Part shown: positions 12,827 to 25,015 of the stretch, in pieces
Layout of the letters: each line of letters begins with the position of its first letter
How positions within the stretch are numbered: position 1 is the stretch's first letter
From: Patiria miniata
Taxonomy: Eukaryota; Echinodermata; Asteroidea; Valvatida; Asterinidae
Direction: 5' to 3'
Assembly (NCBI RefSeq): GCF_015706575.1
Contig: NW_024037056.1
Span: 12,227,176-12,291,175 of the forward strand
Length of the DNA: 64,000 nt
Translations under genes and position numbers: made by a program
Notes under the pieces: generated by a model
The model's database searches: none
What the model was told of the DNA's origin: nothing
Seen by the model: the letters and a program-made list of their open reading frames with translations, nothing else

Positions 12827-15800
12827 GTACCTTAACGTAAATTGTTCTAAACAATCTTGGTACCAATGCAAAGCGGATGAATAGACCAACCAGCATGCAA
12901 ATCGGCCTGGCTTGAGACCTGAAACTTGTGGAGTAAACCGCTGATGTAGCAACTGATGCCCCTAGTTTCATTTTTCTGCAGTAAGTCCCATAGGGAGGCC
13001 TGTCAGCGCCAACCTGCAGGGCTCTCATGTATCGTAGTCTAAAGGTACCTTAACAAGAATGGTTCTAAAGAAACTTGGTACCGTTGCAAAGCGGATAAAT
13101 AGACCAACCAGCATGCAAATCGGCAAGGCTCTAGAACTGAAACTTTTGGAGTAAACCGCAGATGTAGCAGCTGATGCCCCTTATTTCTTTTTTCTGCAGT
13201 AAGTCCCATAGGGAGGCCTGTCAACGCCAACCTGCAGGACTCTCATGTATCGCAGTCTAAAGTTACCTTAAAGTAGATGGCTCTTAACAAACTTGGTACC
13301 GTTGCAAAGCAGATGAATAGGCCAACCAGCATGCAAATCGGCAAGGCTCTAGACCTGAAACTTTTGGAGTAAACCGCAGATGTAGCAGCTGATGCCCCTA
13401 GTTTCGTTTTTCTGCAGTAAGTCCCATAGGGAGGCCTGTCAGCCCAACCTGCAGGACTCTCATGTATCGCAGTCTAAAGGTACCTTAAAGTGGATGGTTC
13501 TGGACAAACTTGGTACCGTTGCAAAGCGGATGAATAGGCCAACCAGCATGCAAAACGGCAAGGCTTTAGATTTGAAACTTTTGGAGTAAAGCGCTAATGT
13601 AGCAACTGATGCCCCTAGTTTCGTTTTTCTGCAGTAAGTCCCTTAGGGAGGCCTGTCAGCGCCAACCTGCAGGGCTCTCATGTATCGCAGTCTAAAGGTA
13701 CCTTAACGTGGATGGTTCTAAACAAACTTGGTACCGTTGCAAAGCGGATGAATAGACCAACCAGCATGCAAATCGGCAAGGCTTTACACCTGAAACTGTT
13801 GGAGTAAACCGCAGATGTAGGAGCTGATGCCCCTTATTTCGTTTTTCTGCAGTAAGTCCTATAGGGAGGCCTGTCAGCGCCAACCTGCAGGGCTCTCATG
13901 TATCGCAGTCTAAAGGTACCTTAACAAGAATGGTTCTAAAGAAACTTGGTACCGTTGCAAAGCGGATAAATAGACCAACCAGCATGCAAATCGGCAAGGC
14001 TCTAGAACTGAAACTTTTGGAGTAAACCGCAGATCTAGGAGCTGATGCCCCTTATTTCTTTTTTCTGCAGTAAGTCCCATAGGGAGGCCTGTCAACGCCA
14101 ACCTGCAGGACTCTCATGTATCGCAGTCTAAAGGTACCTTAAAGTAGATGGCTCTTAACAAACTTGGTACCGTTGCAAAGCAGATGAATAGGCCAACCAG
14201 CATGCAAATCGGCAAGGCTCTAGACCTGAAACTTTTGGAGTAAACCGCAGATGTAGCAGCTGATGCCCCTAGTTTCGTTTTTCTGCAGTAAGTCCCATAG
14301 GGAGGCCTGTCAGCCCCAACCTGCAGGACTCTCATGTATCGCAGTCTAAAGGTACCTTAAAGTGGATGGTTCTGGACAAACTTGGTACCGTTGCAAAGCG
14401 GATGAATAGGCCAACCAGCATGCAAAACGGCAAGGCTTTAGATTTGAAACTTTTGGAGTAAAGCGCTAATGTAGCAACTGATGCCCCTAGTTTCGTTTTT
14501 CTGCAGTAAGTCCCTTAGGGAGGCCTGTCAGCGCCAACCTGCAGGGCTCTCGTGTATCGCAGTCTAAAGGTACCTTAACGTGGATGGTTCTAAACAAACT
14601 TGGTACCGTTGCAAAGCAGATGAATACACCAACCAGCATGCAAATCGGCAAGGCTCTAGACCTGAAACTTTTGGAGTAAACCGCAGATGTAGGAGCTGAT
14701 GCCCCTTATTTCGTTTTTCTGCAGTAAGTCCTATTGGGAGGCCTGTCAGCGCCAACCTGCAGGACTCTCATGTATCGCAGTCCAAAGGTACCTTAACGTA
14801 GATGGTTATAAACAAACTTGGTTCCGTTGCAAAGTGGATGAATAGGCCAACCAGCAATGAGCATGCAAATCGGCAAGGCTCTAGACCTGAAAGTTTTGGA
14901 GTAAACCGCAGATGTAGCAGCTGATGCCCCTAGTTTCGTTTTTCTGCAGTAAGTCCCATAGGGAGGCCTGTCAGCGCCAACCCTCATGGCTCTCATGTAT
15001 CGCAGTCTAAAGGTACCTTAACGTAGATGGTTATAAACAAACTTGGTACTGTTGCAAAGCGGATGAATAGACCAACAAGCATGCAAATCGGCAAGGCTCT
15101 AGACCTGAAACTTTTGGAGTAAACCGCAGATGTAGCAGCTGATGCCCCATATTTCGTTTTTCTGCAGTAAGTCCCATAGGGAGGCCTGTCAGCCCCAACC
15201 TGCAGGACTCTCATGTATCGCAGTCTAAAGGTACCTTAAAGTGGATGGTTCTGGACAAACTTGGTACCGTTGCAAAGCGGATGAATAGGCCAACCAGCAT
15301 GCAAATCGGCAAGGCTTTAGATTTGAAACTTTTGGAGTAAAGCGCTAATGTAGCAACTGATGCCCCTAGTTTCGTTTTTCTGCAGTAAGTCCCTTAGGGA
15401 GGCCTGTCAGCGCCAACCTGCAGGGCTCTCATGTATCGCAGTCTAAAGGTACCTTAACGTGGATGGTTCTAAACAAACTTGGTACCGTTGCAAAGCGGAT
15501 GAATAGACCAACCAGCATGCAAATCGGCAAGGCTTTACACCTGAAACTGTTGGAGTAAACCGCAGATGTAGGAGCTGATGCCCCTTATTTCGTTTTTCTG
15601 CAGTAAGTCCTATAGGGAGGCCTGTCAGCGCCAACCTGCAGGGCTCTCATGTATCGCAGTCTAAAGGTACCTTAACAAGAATGGTTCTAAAGAAACTTGG
15701 TACCGTTGCAAAGCGGATAAATAGACCAACCAGCATGCAAATCGGCAAGGCTCTAGAACTGAAACTTTTGGAGTAAACCGCAGATGTAGGAGCTGATGCC

Positions 15801-18800
15801 CCTTATTTCTTTTTTCTGCAGTAAGTCCCATAGGGAGGCCTGTCAACGCCAACCTGCAGGACTCTCATGTATCGCAGTCTAAAGGTACCTTAAAGTAGAT
15901 GGCTCTTAACAAACTTGGTACCGTTGCAAAGCAGATGAATAGGCCAACCAGCATGCAAATCGGCAAGGCTCTAGACCTGAAACTTTTGGAGTAAACCGCA
16001 GATGTAGCAGCTGATGCCCCTAGTTTCGTTTTTCTGCAGTAAGTCCCATAGGGAGGCCTGTCAGCCCAACCTGCAGGACTCTCATGTATCGCAGTCTAAA
16101 GGTACCTTAAAGTGGATGGTTCTGGACAAACTTGGTACCGTTGCAAAGCGGATGAATAGGCCAACCAGCATGCAAAACGGCAAGGCTTTAGATTTGAAAC
16201 TTTTGGAGTAAAGCGCTAATTTAGCAACTGATGCCCCTAGTTTCGTTTTTCTGCAGTAAGTCCCTTAGGGAGGCCTGTCAGCGCCAACCTGCAGGGCTCT
16301 CGTGTATCGCAGTCTAAAGGTACCTTAACGTGGATGGTTCTAAACAAACTTGGTACCGTTGCAAAGCGGATGAATAGACCAACCAGCATGCAAATCGGCA
16401 AGGCTTTACACCTGAAACTGTTGGAGTAAACCGCAGATGTAGGAGCTGATGCCCCTTATTTCGTTTTTCTGCAGTAAGTCCCATAGGGAGGCCTGTCAGC
16501 GCCAACCTGCAGGACTCTCATGTATCGCAGTCTAAAGGTACCTTAACGGGGATGGTTCTAAACAAACTTGGTACCGTTGCAAAGCGGATGAATAGGCCAA
16601 CCAGCATGCAAATCGTCAAGGCTTTAGATTTGAGACTTTTGGAGTAAACCGCAGATGTAGGAGCTGATGCCCCTTATTTCGTTTTTCTGCAGTAAGTCCT
16701 ATTGGGAGGCCTGTCAGCGCCAACCTGCAGGACTCTCATGTATCGCAGTCCAAAGGTACCTTAACGTAGATGGTTATAAACAAACTTGGTTCCGTTGCAA
16801 AGTGGATGAATAGGCCAACCAGCAATGAGCATGCAAATCGGCAAGGCTCTAGACCTGAAAGTTTTGGAGTAAACCGCAGATGTAGCAGCTGATGCCCCTA
16901 GTTTCGTTTTTCTGCAGTAAGTCCCATAGGGAGGCCTGTCAGCGCCAACCCTCATGGCTCTCATGTATCGCAGTCTAAAGGTACCTTAACGTAGATGGTT
17001 ATAAACAAACTTGGTACTGTTGCAAAGCGGATGAATAGACCAACAAGCATGCAAATCGGCAAGGCTCTAGACCTGAAACTTTTGGAGTAAACCGCAGATG
17101 TAGCAGCTGATGCCCCATATTTCGTTTTTCTGCAGTAAGTCCCATAGGGAGGCCTGTCAGCCCCAACCTGCAGGACTCTCATGTATCGCAGTCTAAAGGT
17201 ACCTTAAAGTGGATGGTTCTGGACAAACTTGGTACCGTTGCAAAGCGGATGAATAGGCCAACCAGCATGCAAATCGGCAAGGCTTTAGATTTGAAACTTT
17301 TGGAGTAAAGCGCTAATGTAGCAACTGATGCCCCTAGTTTCGTTTTTCTGCAGTAAGTCCCTTAGGGAGGCCTGTCAGCGCCAACCTGCAGGGCTCTCAT
17401 GTATCGCAGTCTAAAGGTACCTTAACGTGGATGGTTCTAAACAAACTTGGTACCGTTGCAAAGCGGATGAATAGACCAACCAGCATGCAAATCGGCAAGG
17501 CTTTACACCTGAAACTGTTGGAGTAAAGCGCTAATGTAGCAACTGATGCCCCTAGTTTCGTTTTTCTGCAGTAAGTCCCATAGGGAGGCCTGTCAGCGCC
17601 AACCTGCAGGACTCTCATGTATCGCAGTCTAAAGGTACCTTAACGGGGATGGTTCTAAACAAACTTGGTACCGTTGCAAAGCGGATGAATAGGCCAACCA
17701 GCATGCAAATCGTCAAGGCTTTAGATTTGAGACTTTTGGAGTAAAGCGCTAATGTAGCAACTGATGCCCCTAGTTTCGTTTTTCTGCAGTAAGTCCCTTA
17801 GGGAGGCCTGTCAGCGCCAACCTGCAGGGCTCTCATGTATCGCAGTCTAAAGGTACCTTAACGTGGATGGTTCTAAACAAACTTGGTACCGTTGCAAAGC
17901 AGATGAATACACCAACCAGCATGCAAATCGGCAAGGCTCTAGACCTGAAACTTTTGGAGTAAACCGCAGATGTAGGAGCTGATGCCCCTTATTTCGTTTT
18001 TCTGCAGTAAGTCCTATTGGGAGGCCTGTCAGCGCCAACCTGCAGGACTCTCATGTATCGCAGTCCAAAGGTACCTTAACGTAGATGGTTATAAACAAAC
18101 TTGGTTCCGTTGCAAAGTGGATGAATAGGCCAACCAGCAATGAGCATGCAAATCGGCAAGGCTCTAGACCTGAAAGTTTTGGAGTAAACCGCAGATGTAG
18201 CAGCTGATGCCCCTAGTTTCGTTTTTCTGCAGTAAGTCCCATAGGGAGGCCTGTCAGCGCCAACCCTCATGGCTCTCATGTATCGCAGTCTAAAGGTACC
18301 TTAACGTAGATGGTTATAAACAAACTTGGTACTGTTGCAAAGCGGATGAATAGACCAACAAGCATGCAAATCGGCAAGGCTCTAGACCTGAAACTTTTGG
18401 AGTAAACCGCAGATGTAGCAGCTGATGCCCCATATTTCGTTTTTCTGCAGTAAGTCCCATAGGGAGGCCTGTCAGCCCCAACCTGCAGGACTCTCATGTA
18501 TCGCAGTCTAAAGGTACCTTAAAGTGGATGGTTCTGGACAAACTTGGTACCGTTGCAAAGCGGATGAATAGGCCAACCAGCATGCAAATCGGCAAGGCTT
18601 TAGATTTGAAACTTTTGGAGTAAAGCGCTAATGTAGCAACTGATGCCCCTAGTTTCGTTTTTCTGCAGTAAGTCCCTTAGGGAGGCCTGTCAGCGCCAAC
18701 CTGCAGGGCTCTCGTGTATCGCAGTCTAAAGGTACCTTAACGTGGATGGTTCTAAACAAACTTGGTACCGTTGCAAAGCGGATGAATAGACCAACCAGCA

Positions 18801-21800
18801 TGCAAATCGGCAAGGCTTTACACCTGAAACTGTTGGAGTAAACCGCAGATGTAGGAGCTGATGCCCCTTATTTCGTTTTTCTGCAGTAAGTCCTATAGGG
18901 AGGCCTGTCAGCGCCAACCTGCAGGGCTCTCATGTATCGCAGTCTAAAGGTACCTTAACAAGAATGGTTCTAAAGAAACTTGGTACCGTTGCAAAGCGGA
19001 TAAATAGACCAACCAGCATGCAAATCGGCAAGGCTCTAGAACTGAAACTTTTGGAGTAAACCGCAGATGTAGGAGCTGATGCCCCTTATTTCTTTTTTCT
19101 GCAGTAAGTCCCATAGGGAGGCCTGTCAACGCCAACCTGCAGGACTCTCATGTATCGCAGTCTAAAGGTACCTTAAAGTAGATGGCTCTTAACAAACTTG
19201 GTACCGTTGCAAAGCAAATGAATAGGCCAACCAGCATGCAAATCGGCAAGGCTCTAGACCTGAAACTTTTGGAGTAAACCGCAGATGTAGCAGCTGATGC
19301 CCCTAGTTTCGTTTTTCTGCAGTAAGTCCCATAGGGAGGCCTGTCAGCCCCAACCTGCAGGACTCTCATGTATCGCAGTCTAAAGGTACCTTAAAGTGGA
19401 TGGTTCTGGACAAACTTGGTACCGTTGCAAAGCGGATGAATAGGCCAACCAGCATGCAAAACGGCAAGGCTTTAGATTTGAAACTTTTGGAGTAAAGCGC
19501 TAATGTAGCAACTGATGCCCCTAGTTTCGTTTTTCTGCAGTAAGTCCCTTAGGGAGGCCTGTCAGCGCCAACCTGCAGGGCTCTCGTGTATCGCAGTCTA
19601 AAGGTACCTTAACGTGGATGGTTCTAAACAAACTTGGTACCGTTGCAAAGCGGATGAATAGACCAACCAGCATGCAAATCGGCAAGGCTTTACACCTGAA
19701 ACTGTTGGAGTAAACCGCAGATGTAGGAGCTGATGCCCCTTATTTCGTTTTTCTGCAGTAAGTCCCATAGGGAGGCCTGTCAACGCCAACCTGCAGGACT
19801 CTCATGTATCGCAGTCTAAAGGTACCTTAAAGTAGATGGCTCTTAACAAACTTGGTACCGTTGCAAAGCAGATGAATAGGCCAACCAGCATGCAAATCGG
19901 CAAGGCTCTAGACCTGAAACTTTTGGTGTAAACCGCAGATGTAGCAGCTGATGCCCCTAGTTTCGTTTTTCTGCAGTAAGTCCCATAGGGAGGCCTGTCA
20001 GCGCCAACCCTCATGGCTCTCATGTATCGCAGTCTAAAGGTACCTTAACGTAGATGGTTATAAACAAACTTGGTACTGTTGCAAAGCGGATGAATAGACC
20101 AACAAGCATGCAAATCGGCAAGGCTCTAGACCTGAAACTCTTGGAGTAAACCGCAGATGTAGCAGCTGATGCCCCATATTTCGTTTTTCTGCAGTAAGTC
20201 CCATAGGGAGGCCTGTCAGCGCCAACCTGCAGGACTCTAATGTATCGCAGTCTAAAGGTACCTTAACGTGGATGGTTCTAAACAAACTTGGTACCGTTGC
20301 GAAGCGGATGAATAGGCCAACCAGCATGCAAATCGCCAACGCTTGAGACCTGAAACTTTTGGAGTAAACCGCAGATGTAGGGGCTGATGCCCCTAGTTTC
20401 GTTTTTCTGCAGTAAGTTCCATAGGGAGGCCTGTCAGCGCCAACCCTCATGGCTCTCATGTATCGCAGTCTAAAGGTACCTTAACGTGGATGGTTCTAAA
20501 CAAACTTGGTACCGTTGCAAAGCTGATGAATAGGCCAACCAGCATGCAAATCGGCAAGGCTCTAGACCTGAAACTTTTTGGGTAAACCGCAGACGTAGCA
20601 GCTGATGCCCCTAGTTTCATTTTTCTGCAGTAAGTCCCATAGGGAGGCCTGTCTGCGCCAATCTGCAGGACTCTCATGTATCGCAGTCTAAAGGTACCTT
20701 AACGTGGATGGTTCTGGACAAACTTGCTACCGTTGCAAAGCGGATGAATAGGCCAACCAGTATGCAAATCGGCAAGGCTCTAGACCTAAAACTTTTGGAG
20801 TAAACCGCAGATGTAGGAGCTGATGCCCCTTATTTCGTTTTTCTGCAGTAAGTCCCATAGGGAGGCCTGTCAGCGCCAACCTGCAGGACTCTCATGTATC
20901 GCAGTCTAAAGGTACCTTAACGTAGATGGTTCTAAACAAACTTGGTACCGTTGTAAAGCAGATGAATACACCAACCAGCATGCAAATCGGCAAGGCTCTA
21001 GACCTGAAACTTGTGGAGTTAACCGCTGATGTAGCAACAGATGCCCTTAGTTTCGTTTTTCTGCAGTAAATCCCATAGGGAGGCCTGTCAGCGCCAACCC
21101 GCATGGCTCTCATGTATCGCAGTCTAAAGGTACCTTAACGTTGATGGTTCTGGACAAACTTGGTACCGTTGCAAAGTGGATGAATAGGCCAACCAGTATG
21201 CAAATCGGCAAGGCTCTAGACCTGAAACCTTTGGAGTAAACCGCAGATGTAGCAGCTGATGCCCCCAGTTTCGTTTTTCTGCAGTAAGTCCCATAGGGAG
21301 GCCTGTCAGCGCCAACCTGCAGGGCTCTCGTGTATCGCAGTCTAAAGGTACCTTAAAGTGGATGGTTCTAAACAAACTTGGTACTGTTGCAAAGCTGATG
21401 AATAGGCCAACCAGCATGCGAATCGGCAAGGCTCTAGACCTGAAACTTTTGGAGTAAACCGCAGATGTAGCAGCTGATGCCCCTAGTTTCGTTTTTCTGC
21501 AGTAAGTCCCATAGGGAGGCCTGTCAGCGCCAACCCTCGTGGCTCTCATGTATCGCAGTCTAAAGGTACCTTAACGTAGATGGTTCTAGACAAACTTGGT
21601 ACCGTTGCAAAGCGGATGAATAGGCCAACCAGCATGCAAATCGGCAAGGCTTTAGACCTGAAACGTTTGGAGTTAATCGCAGATGTAGCCACTGATGCCC
21701 CTAGTTTCGTTTTTCTGCAGTAAGTCCCATAGGGAGGCCTGTCCGCGCCAACCCGCATGGTTCTCATGTATCGCAGTCTAAAGGTTTCTTAACTGGATGG

Positions 21801-21885
21801 TTCTGGACAAACTTGGTACTGTTGCAAAGCGGATGAATAGGCCAACCAGCATGCAAATCGGCAAGGCTCTAGACCTGAAACTTTT
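12827..21885. repeat. Satellite array B, diverged 218-bp relative of array A
   Basis: After the shared segment CTAAAGGTACCTTAAC the unit changes to a related sequence of about 218 bp, repeated some 41-42 times. By eye it is about four-fifths identical to the array A unit. It keeps landmarks such as TAGTTTCGTTTTT, GCAGTAAGTCCC and GCGGATGAATAG, but has CTGCAG, GGTACCGTTGC and AACCAGCATGCAAAT instead. Units differ from one another by substitutions and small indels; some are 217-225 bp. Because 218 is not a multiple of three, the minus-strand frame shifts between units, and occasional frames run 133-141 codons across two units. The array ends abruptly in mid-unit at GACCTGAAACTTTT (21,885). Confidence 0.95.
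14564..19785. repeat. Higher-order duplications inside array B
   Basis: A block of about nine units at 14,564-16,500 recurs at 17,847-19,785, offset 3,283 bp (15 units). A two-unit block marked by a 7-bp insertion (AATGAGC between CCAGC and ATGCAAAT) occurs three times, starting near 14,793, 16,761 and 18,076. Another block starting near 13,692 recurs near 15,443 and 18,726. The copies match closely in their private variants, so these are multi-unit amplifications of different size and age nested in a diverged array. Confidence 0.8.
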
Positions 21886-22317
21886 TTATTGGTCGATGGT
21901 TTCTCATGAAATTAAAACTCCTTCTGTTACACATCGTGCAAAATCAAAGCACCAAATTTCAATTTAATACATCTTGTATTTCTTGAGTTATTGCTCGAAA
22001 AAGAGTTGGTTCCTTTTGTTCAACAGTGCAGCACAATGCATCCGCGTTGATTTTTGTGGAGACCACTATTTATGTGGCGCGCCCTCTCTTGAGCGAAACT
22101 TCAAGTAGGCACGTGCGAGACCACTACTTTTATTTAGCGCGCCCTTTCTCGAAAGAAAATTTCAGTTGTTATTTGACGGTTTTGCACGAAATTTAATCTC
22201 GTTAGGTACACATCAAGACCGATCACTGGCCGAACTTACAACTTAATACAGCTGGGCCAGGTAGGCTCGGGTGATACTAGTTTCAACTCAAGCTCGAAAA
22301 CCATGCTCCCGTCATTT
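21886..22317. other. Right flank of the satellite, noncoding
   Basis: No gene is seen. Two diverged half-copies of one sequence are visible: TCATGAAATTAAAACTCC followed by CAATTTAATACATCTTG, and later CACGAAATTTAATCTCG followed by CAACTTAATACAGCTG. The motif GAGACCACTA followed by GCGCGCCCT also occurs twice. It may be an old tandem duplication or a remnant of an unrecognised element. Confidence 0.5.
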
Positions 22318-22611
22318 GGGAGTCAGCTAGTTGGCGTAGCGGTACTTTCCTCGCCTTCCACCGCTGTGACCTGTGTTCGAATCCCGCCTGGGCCAATATG
22401 TGGACTGGGTTTTCAGTCCCTACCTGATTCCGTGGGTTTTCCCCAGGATATTCTTCTGAACTTTTCCTCCCAACTCTCAAACTGTAACTTCTTCTCACTG
22501 TCTTCTCTCCACACTTTTCTTCAGGCTTGCGAGCTACGGTGTCTAGGGCGCTTTTGAGGAATCCTTGGATTCAATACCAGAAATGACTAATAATAAAATA
22601 ATAATAGGAAA
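22318..22611 (+). mobile_element. tRNA-derived SINE, family A, copy 1
   Basis: The copy begins GGGAGTCAG and has a pol III A-box-like TTGGCGTAGCGGT. A good B box (GTTCGAATCCC) lies about 45 bases further on. It is followed by a shared body (CAATATGTGG, GGGTTTTCAGTCCC, CTTTTCCTCCCA, CTTCTTCTCACTGTC) and ends in an A/T-rich AATAATAAAATAATAAT tail. Related copies lie near 29,885, 48,780, 52,992 and 54,331. The head resembles a tRNA, but the long body and tail show that it is a retroposon rather than a tRNA gene. Confidence 0.85.
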
Positions 22612-22849
22612 GCACACGGAAGTGCGAAGTGTATCCCCAGATCGAAGGACTGTATGATCTCAAGTTCTCAACCCTCCTCCTCAACTTGATGATCTTGTTC
22701 TTTTGTGCTGTAGGATTTTCTACCCCGAGCGAGTAGAGTCTGTGTGTAGAACCTAAGCTTGTACTCTGCAGAATGATGTACACGAAAAGACTGGACTGTA
22801 GCTAGATATCAACCCTCCTCAAATGTCAGCCTTTCCTTCTGAATATATT
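22612..22849. other. Noncoding spacer
   Basis: No gene, recognisable repeat or RNA is seen in this stretch between the SINE and the following TTAA-flanked element. Confidence 0.5.
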
Positions 22850-22853
22850 TTAA

Positions 22854-23293
22854 CCCTAAAAAGGGCCGGGCTATGGTGATCAGCTCTCAGCCGGAGAGGC
22901 GGATCCCCCCCCCCAAGATCTCGGCCATCGAGTGACGAAATTCGGTACATGCATAGAACAACTTATCATGAACATACCCAAGAAATTTCATGACTATTGG
23001 TCAAAGGGTTTTGGAATTATGGATAATTAATTATTCATGAATGGTAATTGTGCTCTGTGTACACTGCGTATATGGAAAAATTCAGTTTTCGTTTTGCAAA
23101 ATTCAGTTTTCAATTCAGCGCCGGACTTTTTTTTCGCTCCGCGGCAACCCGTTGTCCGATTTTTATGTTTTTGGTATCAAAAGATGCGCAAGGCTCGAGG
23201 CCAGTAAAAAGTCAGAACAGCTCGGGTAGCGCCAAAAATTGAAGCTATCGCAGAAAAAGTTTGGGGAGGATTCCGCCCTCTGGCCCCTTAGGG
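22854..23293. mobile_element. TTAA-flanked MITE, family T1, copy 1
   Basis: The ends are CCCTAAAAAGGGCC and the inverted GGCCCCTTAGGG. They are flanked by TTAA at 22,850-22,853 and again at 23,294-23,297. The ~440-bp interior has a C tract and the segment GATCTCGGCCATCGAGTGAC, and there is no transposase. TTAA target sites with CCCT-type termini are characteristic of piggyBac-superfamily elements, so this looks like a non-autonomous piggyBac-like element (inference). A diverged copy of the interior lies at 48,405-48,770. Confidence 0.7.
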
Positions 23294-23297
23294 TTAA

Positions 23298-23738
23298 TGG
23301 TTGCAGGGTTTTCTTCCCGTGTAAAATCTGTGTAGATTTGTTGGTACTTCGTAGAATGCTGTGACGTCGATCGACCCATCCTCAAAAACCATCCTCTTCT
23401 GGGTGCACTTATAATAGCTGTAATGTATACATTGTATAGGATTTTTCCTTCCCAATGACGTATCATCATCAGACAGCGTCGCCTTCGGCTAGCCGGTCAC
23501 GTTTATCGACATAATGAGCCAGCTAGTCAAGTTCTCCTCTGGAATCCTGAAGCCCCTCAACGAAAAGGTCGTCCCAACATGACCCTGAAAACATCCATCG
23601 AGCTAGAAACTAGTCTGAGTGGTCCATCTCTTTCCATCTCTTTCCATCTCTATTCTCGACAGAGACAGTTGGGCCCAACTCTTGAAGTCATCATGAAAAT
23701 GAATGAATGAAGAAGAAGATGACGTGTAGGCCATTATC
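23298..23738. other. Noncoding spacer
   Basis: No gene or family-level repeat is recognised. There is a short run of TTTCCATCTC copies near 23,625-23,650. Confidence 0.4.
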
Positions 23739-24077
23739 ATGTTGCGGCCACCTTGATTTTTTTTTCCAATTAAAATCAACGTAACCAAAGCGAGGCTGGA
23801 AGGAAACAAAAAATGTCTGGTTCCTTTTTGCACAAAACATGATCATTACGTACTGTTATTGGATACAGGGAACATGATTGAAAATGGTGACAGCACGATA
23901 AAGGTCTTTACACTGATATGTTGCGGCCAACTTGATTTTTTCCAATTCAAATCAACGTAACCAAAGCGAGGCTAGAAGGAAAATATAGTCTGGTTCCTTT
24001 TTACACAAAAACATCATTCAGTACTGTCATTGGATACAGGGAACATGACTGAAATGGTGGCAGCATGATAAAGGTCT
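23739..24077. repeat. Two-copy tandem duplication, ~179-bp unit
   Basis: The segment starting ATGTTGCGGCCA and ending GATAAAGGTCT is present twice in direct orientation (23,739 and 23,918). The copies share AATCAACGTAACCAAAGCGAGGC-like, TCTGGTTCC and TTGGATACAGGGAACATGA sections. They differ by scattered substitutions and small indels, so the duplication is not recent. There is no coding potential. Confidence 0.8.
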
Positions 24078-24760
24078 ATTTTGTTGCATGATCAGTGTCG
24101 AGTAATACGTGAACACACGTTGAACACTTTGTGTAGAGCTTTGTGCTACAAAATATGTTCAATTTTAATGCTGCCACATATCGTGCGAGGTATACGTGAG
24201 CCAGGTGATAATCTGGTACCCTTTGACGGATTTGCACGTTGCCCTATATTGTATGGGCAGGATACCAGACTAGAAAATTATCGATTTCCGAGGCGATTTG
24301 ACGGCCAGCAGGGTTTTAAACGTCTGATGTTTATGCCGCGATGGAGACGTAAATGCTGTGTAATTTTCTTTCTTACGATGGAAAGACTTTCAGAGTAAGT
24401 CAATTATTGTAACTGCAAGGTTATGAAGTTTTAATAAGGTGTACTTTACACATTATCAAAAATTTTCCAAAACGTACACGGTAATCTAGCAGCTAGCTAC
24501 ACACAATTCACAAACGTTCGACCATGTCGACCGTTTTCTAGTGACAGTGTTTCGCTCCAGCGAACAGGCTGGCTATTGTTGGTAGAAAAAGACACAATCT
24601 GCCAATTATTCTACTCTTTAAAAGGCTGGATTATGCCTGCATAATTGCATACATGTGGGCGGGGTAGGATTGCATGGAATTTAGGATGGGAGACCAGCAC
24701 TCCAGCAGCACTAAAAATGGGGGAAAGAGTGTAGGGCATGTAGGGAAAGAATGTTGCATC
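24078..24760. other. Noncoding, nothing recognised
   Basis: An open frame of 105 codons (24,081-24,398, + strand) is present, but its predicted protein resembles no family I know. It has no clear splice or initiation context, and I do not call it a gene. No RNA gene or repeat is evident. Confidence 0.4.
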
Positions 24761-25015
24761 TTTAGTGTACGCCACTTTTTTTCGTATGATTGTCTCGATG
24801 AAGCCGGTCAGTCATTGCAAAACAGGTTGGAAAGACATCAATCTGGGACTGAGAAATTGTCTTTGCGCACAACCAAAAAAGTGGCGAGTGGATACTACAT
24901 TCGGAAAGAATTTTGCAACCTGACGCTGCTTTTTTCTTCATATTATCATCTCAATGAAGGTCAGTCATTGCAAAAATAATGAAAAGACATGAATCTGGGA
25001 CTGAAAAACATTTCC
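24761..25015. repeat. Diverged two-copy direct repeat, ~153-bp spacing
   Basis: The motifs CAGTCATTGCAAAA, GAAAAGACAT/GAAAGACAT and AATCTGGGACTGA occur in the same order at about 24,809-24,850 and 24,962-25,005. They are preceded in both cases by a T-rich tract and ATCTCAATGAAG or GTCTCGATGAAG. This is an old local duplication without coding capacity. Confidence 0.65.

Noticed and set aside
1..21885. CENP-B box in the satellite unit
   Set aside because: TTTCGTTTTT matches the first half of the box (TTCGTT) but the required downstream CGGG is absent in both families.
1..21885. Tandem rRNA, 5S, snRNA or histone genes
   Set aside because: No 5S-like, spliceosomal RNA or histone-coding sequence is seen in the unit; no pol III boxes are conserved in it.
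24081..24398. 105-codon + strand open frame as a gene
   Set aside because: No recognised domain, no splice sites linking it to CAMSAP, and no repeat in the window that keeps the frame. Retained only as noncoding.
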